Numbered from the stretch's first letter, positions 8,031 to 17,588 are shown. The stretch is 64,000 bases of DNA from Bradyrhizobium iriomotense (GCF_018130765.1 NZ_JAFCJZ010000023.1:62001-126000), one strand, 5' to 3'. Numbers and translations are program-made. The notes: a model not told the origin generated them from the sequence alone.

Positions 8031-9545
8031 ATGCCGACCCGCGTAACGCAACCGCCGGACGATGGCAGGGGCGAGCATTTCCGGGTCCGGATCGAGGGAT
8101 TCGGCGTCGGCACCTGGGATCTCGACCTCCAGACGAGGGCTCTGGACTGGTCGGATACCGCGCGGACCCTGCTCGGGATCGGGCAGGACCAGCCGGCCAG
8201 CTACGACCTCTTCCTGTCGCGGCTCGAGCCGAAGGACCGCGACCGCGTGGAAAGCGCGATCAAGCACGTCAGCGAACGCGGCGGCGGCTTCGACGTGTCC
8301 TTCAAGGTCGCGGGCGCCGCCAACGGGGGACAGTGGATTCGCGCCCGCGCCGGCCTCATTCGGGACGAAGCCGGCACGGCCCGCCATCTCAGCGGCATCT
8401 TCCTCGATATCGACGAGGAGAAGCAGGTCGAGAGTGCGCTCCGGACCCGCGAGACTCACCTCCGCTCGATCCTCCACACGATCCCCGACGCCATGATCGT
8501 CATCGACGGCCACGGCATCATCCAGCTGTTCAGCACCGCCGCCGAGCGCCTGTTCGGCTGGTCCGAGCATGAGGCGATCGGCCAGAACGTCAGCATCCTG
8601 ATGCCGGAGCCCGACCGCTCCCGGCATGACAGCTACATTGCGCGCTACCGCACCACCAGCGATCCCCACATCATCGGCATCGGCCGCATCGTGACCGGCA
8701 GGCGCCGCGACGGCACCACCTTCCCGATGCACCTGTCGATCGGCGAGATGCAGTCCGGCGGCGAGCCCTATTTCACCGGCTTCGTCCGCGACCTCACCGA
8801 GCATCAGCAGACCCAGGCGCGGCTCCAGGAGCTGCAATCCGAGCTCGTCCACGTCTCCAGGCTGAGCGCCATGGGCGAGATGGCGTCCGCGCTCGCGCAC
8901 GAGCTCAACCAGCCGCTGGCGGCGATCAGCAACTACATGAAGGGCTCGCGGCGGCTGCTTGCCGGCAGCGTCGATCCGAACACCCCGAAGGTCGAGAGCG
9001 CGCTGGACCGTGCCGCCGAGCAGGCACTGCGCGCCGGCCAGATCATCCGTCGCCTGCGCGACTTCGTCTCCCGCGGCGAATCGGAGAAGCGGGTCGAGAG
9101 CCTGTCCAAGCTGATCGAGGAGGCCGGCGCGCTCGGGCTCGCCGGCGCGCGCGAGCAGAACGTGCAGCTCCGCTTCAGCCTCGATCCGGAAGCCGACCTC
9201 GTTCTCGCCGACCGGGTGCAGATCCAGCAGGTCCTGGTCAACCTGTTCCGCAACGCGCTGGAAGCGATGGCGCAGTCGCCGCGGCGCGAGCTCGTCGTCA
9301 CCAACACCCGCGTCGCCGACGACATGATCGGGATCGAGGTATCCGACACCGGGTCCGGCTTCCAGGACGACGTCATTCCAAACCTGTTTCAGACTTTCTT
9401 CACCACCAAGGACACCGGCATGGGCGTGGGACTGTCCATCAGCCGCTCGATCATCGAGGCTCACGGCGGGCGCATGTGGGCCGAGAGCAACGCATCGGGC
9501 GGGGCGACATTCCGCTTCACCCTCCCGGCAGCCGACGAGAATTGA
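8031..9545 (+). CDS. fixL: FixL oxygen-sensing histidine kinase
   Basis: Soluble heme-PAS sensor kinase (504 aa) that autophosphorylates at low O2 and phosphorylates FixJ. A first PAS domain spans about residues 15-130. The heme PAS domain (about 140-260) has proximal His199 in RSRHDSY and Arg219 in GIGRI, equivalent to His200 and Arg220 of the B. japonicum protein. The H-box His290 lies in ALAHELNQPL, and the ATPase domain follows with N, G1 (DTGSGF) and G2 (GMGVGL) boxes. The ATG at 8031 is chosen because AGAGGAG lies just upstream and the length then matches the known protein. It ends 3 bases before fixJ. Confidence 0.98.
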   Translation: MPTRVTQPPDDGRGEHFRVRIEGFGVGTWDLDLQTRALDWSDTARTLLGIGQDQPASYDLFLSRLEPKDRDRVESAIKHVSERGGGFDVSFKVAGAANGGQWIRARAGLIRDEAGTARHLSGIFLDIDEEKQVESALRTRETHLRSILHTIPDAMIVIDGHGIIQLFSTAAERLFGWSEHEAIGQNVSILMPEPDRSRHDSYIARYRTTSDPHIIGIGRIVTGRRRDGTTFPMHLSIGEMQSGGEPYFTGFVRDLTEHQQTQARLQELQSELVHVSRLSAMGEMASALAHELNQPLAAISNYMKGSRRLLAGSVDPNTPKVESALDRAAEQALRAGQIIRRLRDFVSRGESEKRVESLSKLIEEAGALGLAGAREQNVQLRFSLDPEADLVLADRVQIQQVLVNLFRNALEAMAQSPRRELVVTNTRVADDMIGIEVSDTGSGFQDDVIPNLFQTFFTTKDTGMGVGLSISRSIIEAHGGRMWAESNASGGATFRFTLPAADEN

Positions 9546-9548
9546 TGC

Positions 9549-10166
9549 ATGACGACCAAGGGACATGTCTACGTCATCGATGACGACGATGCGATGCGGG
9601 ACTCGCTGAACTTCCTGCTGGATTCCGCCGGCTTCGGCGTCACGCTGTTCGACAACGCGCAGAGCTTCATCGACGCCCTGCCCGGCCTTGCCTTCGGCTG
9701 CGTCGTCTCCGACGTGCGCATGCCGGGTCTCGACGGCATCGAGCTTCTGAAGCGGATGAAGGCGCAGCAGAGCCCGTTTCCGATCCTGATCATGACCGGG
9801 CACGGCGACGTGCCGCTCGCGGTCGAGGCGATGAAGCTCGGGGCGGTCGACTTCCTGGAGAAGCCGTTCGAGGACGATCGTCTCACCGCGATGATCGAGA
9901 CGGCGATTCGCCAAGCCGAGCCGGCCGCCAAGAACGAGGCCGTCGCGCAGGACATCGCCGCCCGCGTCGCATCCTTGAGTCCCCGGGAGCGTCAGGTGAT
10001 GGAAGGACTGATCGCAGGCCTTTCCAACAAGCTGATCGCGCGCGAATACGACATCAGCCCGCGCACCATCGAAGTGTACCGGGCCAACGTCATGACCAAG
10101 ATGCAGGCCAACAGTCTCTCGGAGCTGGTTCGCCTCGCGATGCGCGCCGGCATGCTCAACGATTGA
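9549..10166 (+). CDS. fixJ: FixJ response regulator
   Basis: Two-component activator (205 aa). The N-terminal receiver has an acidic pocket at residues 11-12 and phospho-acceptor Asp55 (VVSDVRMPG). A C-terminal LuxR/NarL-type helix-turn-helix follows (SPRERQVMEGL...SPRTIEVYRANVMTKM). Phosphorylated by FixL, it activates fixK2. It is translationally coupled to fixL. In B. diazoefficiens the order fixL-fixJ-receiver-fixK2 is the same. Confidence 0.98.
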   Translation: MTTKGHVYVIDDDDAMRDSLNFLLDSAGFGVTLFDNAQSFIDALPGLAFGCVVSDVRMPGLDGIELLKRMKAQQSPFPILIMTGHGDVPLAVEAMKLGAVDFLEKPFEDDRLTAMIETAIRQAEPAAKNEAVAQDIAARVASLSPRERQVMEGLIAGLSNKLIAREYDISPRTIEVYRANVMTKMQANSLSELVRLAMRAGMLND

Positions 10167-10239
10167 GCCAAGCCGGATTGAGGCAAATCGGATTGAGGCA
10201 GGTCAAGGCGGTTGCGCCCATCTGTGCTAGCCAGTCAGA

Positions 10240-10662
10240 ATGATCGAGATTGGCTCGCACCCTCAGCGGCTCCCAATGGCGTCATCGGCAAAGCCCACCG
10301 TCTACGTGGTCGATGACGATGCCGCCGTGCTGGGCTCCCTGCGCTTCCTGCTGGAAACCGACGGCTTTGCCGTGCGGACCTTCAGGAATGCGACGGCGTT
10401 GCTCAATGCCGCCGGAGCGCCGGGCGCGGACTGCTATGTGATCGACTACAAGATGCCCGATATCAACGGGATCGACCTCGCCGGCCGCCTGCGCAAGTCC
10501 GACAGCGACACGCCCGTGATCCTGATCACCGGCTATCCGGACGAGAACATCTCGACCCGGGCGGCCGCGGCGGGCGTCAAGGACGTGGTTTTGAAGCCGC
10601 TTCTCGATGAAAACCTGGTCAAGCGCATCCGCGGGGCCATCCAGGACCGCCGCGGCAAATAG
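10240..10662 (+). CDS. Stand-alone receiver-domain response regulator
   Basis: Single receiver domain without an output domain (140 aa from this ATG, 128 aa from the ATG at 10276; neither has a strong ribosome site). The acidic cluster VVDDD, phospho-acceptor Asp in VIDYKMPD (Asp57 in the shorter form), Thr in LITGYPD and Lys in VLKPL are all present, so it should be phosphorylatable. It sits between fixJ and fixK2, the place of bll2758 in B. diazoefficiens. A role as phosphate sink or modulator of FixL is inference. Confidence 0.9.
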   Translation: MIEIGSHPQRLPMASSAKPTVYVVDDDAAVLGSLRFLLETDGFAVRTFRNATALLNAAGAPGADCYVIDYKMPDINGIDLAGRLRKSDSDTPVILITGYPDENISTRAAAAGVKDVVLKPLLDENLVKRIRGAIQDRRGK

Positions 10663-10663
10663 C

Positions 10664-10700
10664 CTACGGGATTCTACGTAGGTAAACGTCCTTAAGATAA
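10664..10700 (+). promoter_or_regulatory. Probable FixJ-responsive promoter region of fixK2
   Basis: The gap before fixK2 holds CTACGTAGGTAAACG, resembling the GTAMGTAG-type FixJ recognition sequence, 70-95 bases before the start. It is assigned by position and by the known FixJ control of fixK2. The exact bases bound are uncertain. Confidence 0.4.
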
Positions 10701-10765
10701 CGCGCGAAATTTCCGGATTGCGCAAACGCGGGTAGCAATGTTCCATCACAACGGAGATGGCGCAG

Positions 10766-11464
10766 ATGCTGACCCAGACACTCAAGACCCAGGCGATCAA
10801 CACCCAAATCGGTGGTAAGATTGCCCCTGCTCACCCCGTTTCCGACCAGTTCGGCGCGATCACCGGCCATGTCGGTCTCGTCGCCACCGAGTTCTCCTAC
10901 CGCAAGGACGAGGAGATCTATGGCGAGGACGAGCCGGCCGAATATGTCTACCAGGTCGTGTCAGGCGCGGTGCGCAGCTACAAGCTTCTCTCCGACGGTC
11001 GCCGCCAGATCGGCGCCTTCCATCTTCCCGGCGACGTGTTCGGCCTCGAATCCGGTCCCAGCCATCGCCTTGCCGCCGAGGCCATCATCGACACCACCGT
11101 GCGCCTCGTGAAGCGCGGCAGCCTCGAGAAGGCGGCCGGCACCGACGTGCAGGTCGCCCGCAAGCTCTGGGCCATGACCGCCTCCGAGCTGCGTCACGCC
11201 GAAGACCACATGCTGCTGCTCGGCCGCAAGACCGCGATGGAGCGCGTCGCGACCTTCCTGCTCGAAATGGACCGCCGCCTCGCGGTTGCCGGCATGATGG
11301 CGCTGCCGATGTGCCGCCGCGACATCGGCGACTATCTCGGCCTCACGCTCGAAACCGTCTCGCGCGCGCTGTCCCAGCTTCACACCCAGGGCATTCTCGG
11401 CTTCTCCGGCGCACGCCAGATCGTGCTGCGCAACCGCCAGCGCCTGCACAATCTCGACGCCTGA
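10766..11464 (+). CDS. fixK2: FixK2, CRP/FNR-family activator of microoxic genes
   Basis: CRP/FNR-type regulator (232 aa): a cyclic-nucleotide-binding-like N-terminal domain, a long dimer helix, and a C-terminal winged helix with recognition helix LTLETVSRALSQL. It lacks the N-terminal cysteine cluster of FNR, so it does not sense O2 directly. An upstream ATG at 10757 directly abuts GGAG and is too close to use. The ATG at 10766 has that GGAG nine bases upstream and places the redox-sensitive cysteine at residue 183 (PMCRRDIGDYLG), as in the characterised protein. It should act on the FixK boxes in this window. Confidence 0.96.
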   Translation: MLTQTLKTQAINTQIGGKIAPAHPVSDQFGAITGHVGLVATEFSYRKDEEIYGEDEPAEYVYQVVSGAVRSYKLLSDGRRQIGAFHLPGDVFGLESGPSHRLAAEAIIDTTVRLVKRGSLEKAAGTDVQVARKLWAMTASELRHAEDHMLLLGRKTAMERVATFLLEMDRRLAVAGMMALPMCRRDIGDYLGLTLETVSRALSQLHTQGILGFSGARQIVLRNRQRLHNLDA

Positions 11465-11486
11465 CATTCTTCCTCCCTGCCTACTT

Positions 11487-11524
11487 TGGCCGGCTGAAAT
11501 CCTTCAGCCGGCCATTTCTTTTGT
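11487..11524 (+). terminator. Intrinsic terminator after fixK2
   Basis: Perfect 12-bp stem TGGCCGGCTGAA / TTCAGCCGGCCA with a 4-base loop, followed by TTTCTTTTG. The stop codon of the convergent MFS gene lies inside the right arm, so it may serve both directions. Confidence 0.85.
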
Positions 11525-12817
11525 CACGGTCATGCCGGTGCGCCGGGTCTCCGGCATGACGAACAGGATCAGCAGCAAGCCCGTCGCGGCGACGCCGGAC
11601 AGCCCGATGAAGGCGGTGGCGTTGCCGAACTTGTCGCTGACATAGCCGCCGAGCGCCGTGCTCAGCGAGGCGCCGATGCCGGTCGCGGTGCCGACGATGC
11701 CCTGCGCCAGGTTGAAATGGCCGCTGCCGAAGGCGACGTCGGCGACGATCAGCGGAATCATCACCGCGAACACCGCCGCGGTGATGCCGTCGAACACCTG
11801 CACCGCGACCAGCAGATAGGGATCGCGCACGGTCGCGAACAGCAGACCGCGAATCGTCAGCGCGCCGAATCCGATCAACAGCAGCGGCCGGCGGCCCCAG
11901 GCTTGCGCCTTGCGCCCGATGGTCGGCGACAGCAGCGCCACGATCGCCTGCGGCACGATGATGCAGGCCGCGACCAGCACCGTCGCCCACTGGCTCGACC
12001 GCGCCGTCACCGCGCTCGCCATCAACGGCATCATCGCGGCGTTCGCGAGCTGCAACAGCAGCACGCTGAGTGCGAAGACGATGAGCGGACGCTGCCGGAT
12101 CAGGTGCCAGATATTGGTGTCGCCGCGGTCGGCGGCTTCCGGCGGCATCTCGCCGTGACAGCGCCTGATGTCGACCTCCTCCTCGCGGATCCGCGACAGC
12201 GCGATCAGGGTTGGGATCGCGAGCAGGAAGGTGACGAGGAACACCGAGCGGCTCGACAGCAGATATCCGGCCGTGCCCATCACGGCAGCGGCGACGCCGT
12301 TGCCGAGCGAGGCGAACCGCGCGTTGCGGCCGAGCCGCTCGCCGATCGCGAGCGGGCCGACGAGACCGAGGCTGATCGCCGCGATCGCCGGCCCCAGCAC
12401 GCAGCTCGCCATCGCATGCAGGGTGGCGGCCGTCACCACCACGGGGAAGACCGGCATCGCGGCATAGGCGAGCGCGCAGGCGCCGATGGTCGCGATCGCG
12501 AGCGCCGCAACCAGCCGTTCGGATTTCGCGGCATCGATGATCGCGCCGCCCGGCATCTGGCCGATCAGGGCGACAATGCCGCCGATCGACAGCACGAGGC
12601 CGATTTCGACCTGCGTCCATTTCTGCGTCGTCAGGTAGACCGCGATGAAGGGACCGAAGCCGGTCTGCACGTCGGCGAGGAAGAAGATGAACCAGTCGAG
12701 GCCGCGCAGGCTCTGACGCGACGGCGCCGGAATGCCCGCAGGCGGCAGCGCGGCGACGTCGTCCCGTTCAACGTGGCCATCGCGATCTGCATGGTTCGGC
12801 TTCCTGGACAACAGCAC
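11504..12817 (-). CDS. MFS transporter
   Basis: Major facilitator carrier of 437 aa with about 12 membrane helices beginning near residue 37, after a polar N-terminus. The cytoplasmic loop after helix 2 (GGAIIDAAKSERL) and the second-half loop (IGRKAQAWGRRPLL) fit MFS loop 2-3 signatures. The only in-frame start before helix 1 that I see is a GTG at 12817. It converges on fixK2. The substrate cannot be told from sequence. Confidence 0.85.
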   Translation of the reverse strand: MLLSRKPNHADRDGHVERDDVAALPPAGIPAPSRQSLRGLDWFIFFLADVQTGFGPFIAVYLTTQKWTQVEIGLVLSIGGIVALIGQMPGGAIIDAAKSERLVAALAIATIGACALAYAAMPVFPVVVTAATLHAMASCVLGPAIAAISLGLVGPLAIGERLGRNARFASLGNGVAAAVMGTAGYLLSSRSVFLVTFLLAIPTLIALSRIREEEVDIRRCHGEMPPEAADRGDTNIWHLIRQRPLIVFALSVLLLQLANAAMMPLMASAVTARSSQWATVLVAACIIVPQAIVALLSPTIGRKAQAWGRRPLLLIGFGALTIRGLLFATVRDPYLLVAVQVFDGITAAVFAVMIPLIVADVAFGSGHFNLAQGIVGTATGIGASLSTALGGYVSDKFGNATAFIGLSGVAATGLLLILFVMPETRRTGMTVTKEMAG

Positions 12818-12840
12818 AGGCGGTCAGCCCTCCCGGCACC

Positions 12841-13362
12841 TCACTGGATCGCTTGCAGCGGTTGAAGGCTGCCGGACGCGCCGAGCACGACCATCGGCGT
12901 GTCTTCCTTGTATTCCGGCGCGGCCGCGACCTGCGCCTTGGTCAATTCCAGCGTGATGCTGTCCTTCTTGTTGGCGATCTTGCCGAACCGCATCGCGTTC
13001 CAGTCCACCACGATCTTGCGGCTGCCGACGCCGAGGAACCCGCCGAAATCGATGACCGCCGCGCGCACGTGCCCGTCCCGGTCAACGATGACATCGACGA
13101 CACGGCCCATGTCCTCGTCCGCGGCGCTGCGCACGTCGCGGCCGAGCACGCCATGTGCATCGCTGGCGCCGATGATAGTCACCGACGGCGGCGGCGCGGC
13201 GTCCTTCGGCGTGACCGGAACGGTCGAGGCTGGCGGCTGGGCCGTCGCCGGCGCATTTGCTTCCGTCTGGCCCGCAGGCGGCTCATCGGCGGCGCGCGAG
13301 GTGGCGACCGCTAGGCCCGCGACCACGGCTACCCCCAGGATCAGCGTTCCGATCGCACGCAT
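12841..13362 (-). CDS. Exported PRC-barrel domain protein
   Basis: 173 aa with a clear signal peptide (residues 1-24, cleavage after SRAA), a Pro/Ala-rich linker to about residue 60, and a PRC-barrel beta domain (about 70-160) that includes GRDVRSAADEDMGRVVDVIVD. PRC barrels mediate RNA or protein contacts; secreted rhizobial versions have no fixed function. It starts 22 bases after the stop of the debranching-type gene and may be co-transcribed with it. Confidence 0.82.
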   Translation of the reverse strand: MRAIGTLILGVAVVAGLAVATSRAADEPPAGQTEANAPATAQPPASTVPVTPKDAAPPPSVTIIGASDAHGVLGRDVRSAADEDMGRVVDVIVDRDGHVRAAVIDFGGFLGVGSRKIVVDWNAMRFGKIANKKDSITLELTKAQVAAAPEYKEDTPMVVLGASGSLQPLQAIQ

Positions 13363-13384
13363 AACACCCTCCTCACGCGCGCCG

Positions 13385-15589
13385 CTAGCGCGCCAGCACG
13401 ATCGACACCTGGATCTGGCCGCGCGTGCGCAACACCTCCAGCGCCACGTCGTCGCCGTGGCGGCTGACCCGCAGATCCACGCTGGAATCGCCGAGACGCA
13501 GATCGCGCAGGATGACCTCGTTCAGGAATGCCGGCAGATGCGGATTGCGCAGGCGAATCTCGCCGCGCGCCACATCGAACTCGATGCCCAGCGCCGCCTC
13601 CAGCAGCGTGAACGGCGTCGCGCTGGCCCAGGCCTGCGGCGCGCAGGCGACCGGATAGAGCGTCGGGCCGCGCCGCTTCTCGCGCCGGAAGCCGCAGAAC
13701 AATTCGGGCAGCCGGCGCAGGTCCATATAGGTGGCGGCGTCGAACAGCCCCTTGAAGACATGCGCCACCGAATGCTTGAGGCCGTAGCGCGCGAGCCCAA
13801 GCGCGATCAGCGCGTTGTCGTGCGGCCAGATCGATCCGTCGTGATAGGACATCGGGTTGTAGCGCACCTCGCCGACGGCGACGGTGCGGATACCCCAGCC
13901 CGAGAAGAAATGCGGCCGCATCAGGTCGGCGGCGACGAGACGGGCGCGGTCTTCCCGGATCATGCCGCTGAATAGCACCTGCCCGGCATTGGACGTCCGC
14001 ACCTTGCAGGGTCGCTTCTTGCCGTCGAGGGCCAGGGCGTAGGTGCCGAGCTCCTCGCACCAGAACGCCTGCTCGAAGCGCTCGGCCAGTGCCTTGGCCT
14101 CGGCCTCGAACTTGCGCACGAGGTCCGGCTTGCCGAGGCGCAGCGCGCAGCGCGCGGCCAGCTGCTTGGCCGCATAGACGTAGCCCTGGACTTCGGCGAG
14201 CGCGATATTGCCCTCCGCAAGCTGGCCGTCGGCATGGAAGATCGCGTCGTAGGAATCCTTCCAGCCCTGGTTGGCCAGCCCCTTCTCCGTCGCGCGCTGG
14301 TATTCGACAAAGCCGTCCTGGTCGGGATCGCCGGGACCGTCGATCCAGGCGAGCCCCGCCTCGATCGCGGGCCACAGCTCCATCAACGTCTTGCCGTCAC
14401 CGGTGCGCTCGAAATAGCTTCCGGCGAGCAGCACGAACAGCGCGGTCGAATCGACGCTGCCGTAATATTGCGCGAACGGCACCTCGCGCAGCGCCGCCAT
14501 CTCGCCGCCGCGCATCTCGTGCAGGATCTTTCCCGGCGCGGCATCGGCCAGCGGATCGATCGCCCTGGCCTGGAAATGCGCGAGCCGCCTGAGCACGCCC
14601 TTGGCGACCCGCGGATCGACCCACAGCATCTGCAGCGCGGTGATCAGCCCGTCGCGCCCGAAGGTCGTCGAGTACCAGGGAATGCCGGCATAGGGATAGC
14701 GGCCCTGCGGCGTCTCCGTCATCAGCATGTTGAGGTCGGCCATGGCCTGGCACAGCACCTCGTTGAAGATGTTGTTGGAGGTCTCGATACTGGCTGACCC
14801 CATCGTCGACTGCCGCATCTCGCGGCGGTGGGCGAGCAGGCCCCTGAAGAAGCGCGCCGGCTTCTCCGTGACCGGCCGGTTGCAGGACGCGGCCACGAAC
14901 AGCGATTTCGACTGGTGCGGATCCAGCTCGAGCTGCCAGGTGGCGGCATTGACGGAGAGCCGCGTCGGACGCGGATCGAAATGCAGGCCGGTGGTGCGCT
15001 CGCAATCGTCGAGACCGCGATATTCGAACAGCACGTCGGTCGGCCCGAGCAACCGGCTCGTCCCCGTCCCGCGGCGCTGGCGCCGCTCGCCGCGGACCTC
15101 GAACAGATCGGCGAAGTCGTTGTCGAACAGCAGCGTCAGCTCGAAGCTGGCCGGCCGGTCGCCGTGGTTCTGCACGCCGATGCGCTGATAGGCGGTGCCG
15201 CGCCACAGGAACACCGTGCGCACGATGTGCAGCAGGTCCTTTTGCAGCACGAGGCTGCCCTGGCGGTAGATGTCGGGGTTGGTGAGATCGACGGTCAGCG
15301 CCGAATTGTCGTCGCGCAGGTTGGAGCCGAGCAGCAGGGGCTGGAGATCGTCGAGCACGAGTTCCAGCCGCGCGAGATAGCGCGTGTCGTGGTTAAACAG
15401 GCCGTCCGGCCCGCCGGCCGATGCGCCGATGTCGCCATGACTGTCGAGCACGATGAAGGTGTCATCGTGCTTGAGCGAGCGCCTGGGGCGCGCCGACGGC
15501 CCCGTCATCGGGATATAGAAGGGCTGCTCCACGACCTGCTCCACGGTCCGCGTCACAGAGACGAACTTGGTGATGACTTCGGCTGCCAT
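13385..15589 (-). CDS. Glycogen-debranching-type glucosidase (amylo-alpha-1,6-glucosidase family)
   Basis: Cytosolic 734-aa protein with an N-terminal glycogen-debranching beta domain (about residues 30-230, containing GLFNHDTRYLARLEL) and a C-terminal (alpha/alpha)6 barrel of GDE_C type. The barrel shows YAGIPWYSTTFGRDGLITAL and the acidic segment DGSIWPHDNALIALGLARYG. It probably hydrolyses alpha-1,6 branches or related alpha-glucans. The ATG at 15589 has GGGAGC upstream and is preferred over the ORF-maximal start at 15622. Its neighbours (ABC exporter, GT4 glycosyltransferase) point to glucan metabolism; exact substrate unknown. Confidence 0.87.
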   Translation of the reverse strand: MAAEVITKFVSVTRTVEQVVEQPFYIPMTGPSARPRRSLKHDDTFIVLDSHGDIGASAGGPDGLFNHDTRYLARLELVLDDLQPLLLGSNLRDDNSALTVDLTNPDIYRQGSLVLQKDLLHIVRTVFLWRGTAYQRIGVQNHGDRPASFELTLLFDNDFADLFEVRGERRQRRGTGTSRLLGPTDVLFEYRGLDDCERTTGLHFDPRPTRLSVNAATWQLELDPHQSKSLFVAASCNRPVTEKPARFFRGLLAHRREMRQSTMGSASIETSNNIFNEVLCQAMADLNMLMTETPQGRYPYAGIPWYSTTFGRDGLITALQMLWVDPRVAKGVLRRLAHFQARAIDPLADAAPGKILHEMRGGEMAALREVPFAQYYGSVDSTALFVLLAGSYFERTGDGKTLMELWPAIEAGLAWIDGPGDPDQDGFVEYQRATEKGLANQGWKDSYDAIFHADGQLAEGNIALAEVQGYVYAAKQLAARCALRLGKPDLVRKFEAEAKALAERFEQAFWCEELGTYALALDGKKRPCKVRTSNAGQVLFSGMIREDRARLVAADLMRPHFFSGWGIRTVAVGEVRYNPMSYHDGSIWPHDNALIALGLARYGLKHSVAHVFKGLFDAATYMDLRRLPELFCGFRREKRRGPTLYPVACAPQAWASATPFTLLEAALGIEFDVARGEIRLRNPHLPAFLNEVILRDLRLGDSSVDLRVSRHGDDVALEVLRTRGQIQVSIVLAR

Positions 15590-15646
15590 GAGCTGCTCCC
15601 CTGCGCTTGTTTCGAGACGCAACCAACACGGACGCGACTGTCGGGC

Positions 15647-17410
15647 CTACGCGGCGAATTTCGCGAGCCGGCTCATCTCCTGCGTCACCAGCTCACGGTA
15701 GGGGCCGTGGCCCTGCATCAGGCGGTCGGGCGCGCCGTCCTCGATGATCCTGCCGGCCTTCAGCACCACCACGCGATCGAAATTGCGCAGCGTCGCGAGG
15801 CGATGCGCGATCGCAACCACGGTGCGGCCGCGCATCAGGCGTGTCAGCGCCTCGCGGATCGCCTCCTCGGACTCGCTGTCGAGCGCCGCGGTGGCCTCGT
15901 CAAGCAGCACGATCGGCGCGTCCTTCAGGAAGGCGCGCGCGATCGCGATGCGCTGGCGCTGGCCGCCGGACATCTTGACGCCGCGGTCGCCGACCATGGT
16001 GTCGAGGCCCTCGGGCAGGCTCTCGACGAAATCGCAGCGCGCCGCGATCGCCGCGCGCAGCACCTCGTCGTCCGTCGCGTTCGGCCGCCCATAGCGGATA
16101 TTCTCGCGAATGGAGCGATGAAACAAGGAAATATCCTGCGGCACCACCGAGATCGCCTCGCGCAGGCTCAGCTGGGTCACCTTGGAAATGTCCTGACCGT
16201 CGATGGTCACGCTGCCCTCGTCGACATCGTAGAAGCGCTGCAGCAGCGTGAACAGCGTCGACTTGCCGCCCCCGGAGTGACCGACCAGACCGACGCGCTG
16301 GCCGGGCTGCAGCCGCAGGCTGAAGCGCTCGAAGATCTTCGCAGCCCCGGGATAGCCGAAGGTGACGTTGTTGAACGCGATCGCGGCGCCGCTCTTGACC
16401 AGGGGTTCGGCCTCGGGATGGTCGCGCAATTCGTGCGGCACGAGCAGTGTCGCGATCGCCTCCGTCAGCCGCGCCACGTGCTGGGTGACGTCGACCAGCG
16501 CCACCGCCAGATCCCGCGTCGCATTGAGGATGGAGAGGCCGAGCGTGCAGACCAGCACGACGTCGCCGGTGGTCGCCTCGCCGTTCTGCCAGAGTGTGAT
16601 GGCCCAGGCCATCAGTGCCACGGTCAACACAACGGTCACGCCGGCATGGGTCAGCCGCAGCTTCTCGAGATAGCGCAGGCTGCGGCCGCGCGCGGTGAGC
16701 TCGCGATTGACGGTCGCATCGAACCGCTCGTGCTCATGGCTGATGCCGCAGAAGGCGCGGACCAGCGGCATGTTGCTGATGACGTCGATCATCTCGCCGT
16801 CGACAACGGCCGCCTTGTCGGCGAAATCGTCGTGCAGCGGCTTGCCGGCGGCGGCCAAATGGAACATGGCGATCACCATGCCGCCGGCGATCACGATCAG
16901 GCCGAGCGCCATATAGGGGCTAACGGTTCCAATCAGCATGATTGCCGCAATTGTGGCAATGCACGGCGGCAGGACATTCCAGACGAACATGTTCTCGACC
17001 GTGAACACCGCATTCGACGTCGCGGTGATGCGGCTCGTCAGCATGCCAGGCATACGGTCGGAGAAATAGCTCGGCGCGTGTCCGGTCAGATGGCGAAAGA
17101 TGTCACGCCTGAGATCACCAGTGACGCGAACGAAGGTGAAGCTCGCTGTCCAGCTCGCGATCCGCCACAGGAAGTTGTCGGCGGCGATCAGCGACATGAG
17201 CAGAATGAATGCCAGCCATACGCTGCCGCCATGTGAAGTTCCCGCCGACAGACTGTCGACCAGGGATTTGACGCCGTACTGCGTGCCCACGGAGCAGGCA
17301 ACGGCGGCCACGACCGCGGTCAGGATTACCAGATGTGACGCGAGGCGACGCCGGAGATATCGCAAGACAAAGGCAAATGGCCTGCGCGCGTATCCAGAAA
17401 GCTGATCCAT
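15647..17410 (-). CDS. ABC-type exporter, fused permease and ATPase
   Basis: 587-aa half-transporter: six membrane helices (about residues 20-310), then an ATPase domain with Walker A GLVGHSGGGKST, signature MSGGQRQRIAIA, Walker B IVLLDEATAALD and an H-loop in AIAHRLAT. It should act as a homodimer exporting a lipid, glycan or drug-like molecule. The ATG at 17410 fits the start of the membrane domain; the open frame runs 249 bases further upstream without resemblance to the family. It is divergent from the GT4 gene, so the two may share a glycan pathway. Confidence 0.9.
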   Translation of the reverse strand: MDQLSGYARRPFAFVLRYLRRRLASHLVILTAVVAAVACSVGTQYGVKSLVDSLSAGTSHGGSVWLAFILLMSLIAADNFLWRIASWTASFTFVRVTGDLRRDIFRHLTGHAPSYFSDRMPGMLTSRITATSNAVFTVENMFVWNVLPPCIATIAAIMLIGTVSPYMALGLIVIAGGMVIAMFHLAAAGKPLHDDFADKAAVVDGEMIDVISNMPLVRAFCGISHEHERFDATVNRELTARGRSLRYLEKLRLTHAGVTVVLTVALMAWAITLWQNGEATTGDVVLVCTLGLSILNATRDLAVALVDVTQHVARLTEAIATLLVPHELRDHPEAEPLVKSGAAIAFNNVTFGYPGAAKIFERFSLRLQPGQRVGLVGHSGGGKSTLFTLLQRFYDVDEGSVTIDGQDISKVTQLSLREAISVVPQDISLFHRSIRENIRYGRPNATDDEVLRAAIAARCDFVESLPEGLDTMVGDRGVKMSGGQRQRIAIARAFLKDAPIVLLDEATAALDSESEEAIREALTRLMRGRTVVAIAHRLATLRNFDRVVVLKAGRIIEDGAPDRLMQGHGPYRELVTQEMSRLAKFAA

Positions 17411-17588
17411 ATGGCTGTCGCCCCATCGTGATGATTTTCGATTTTGGTACTGATCGACTGAACATCGACCGCTTCGTCCCGGTTCCCGGGCTTGGTGATC
17501 ACGACATGCGGATGCGGACGATCTGCGAAGATGTGATGGCAGCATCGCGACGACCCCCAACGTGTCGAATAAGTAACGTTTGGGAGAA

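Noticed and set aside
10711..10740. TTGCGCAA and nearby TTG/CAA words upstream of fixK2 as an autoregulatory FixK box
   Set aside because: No pair of half-sites has the required 8-base spacing.
17461..17486. Minus-strand EcfG-like promoter for the ABC exporter
   Set aside because: GGAAC-N17-TGTT; the -10 element does not match CGTT.
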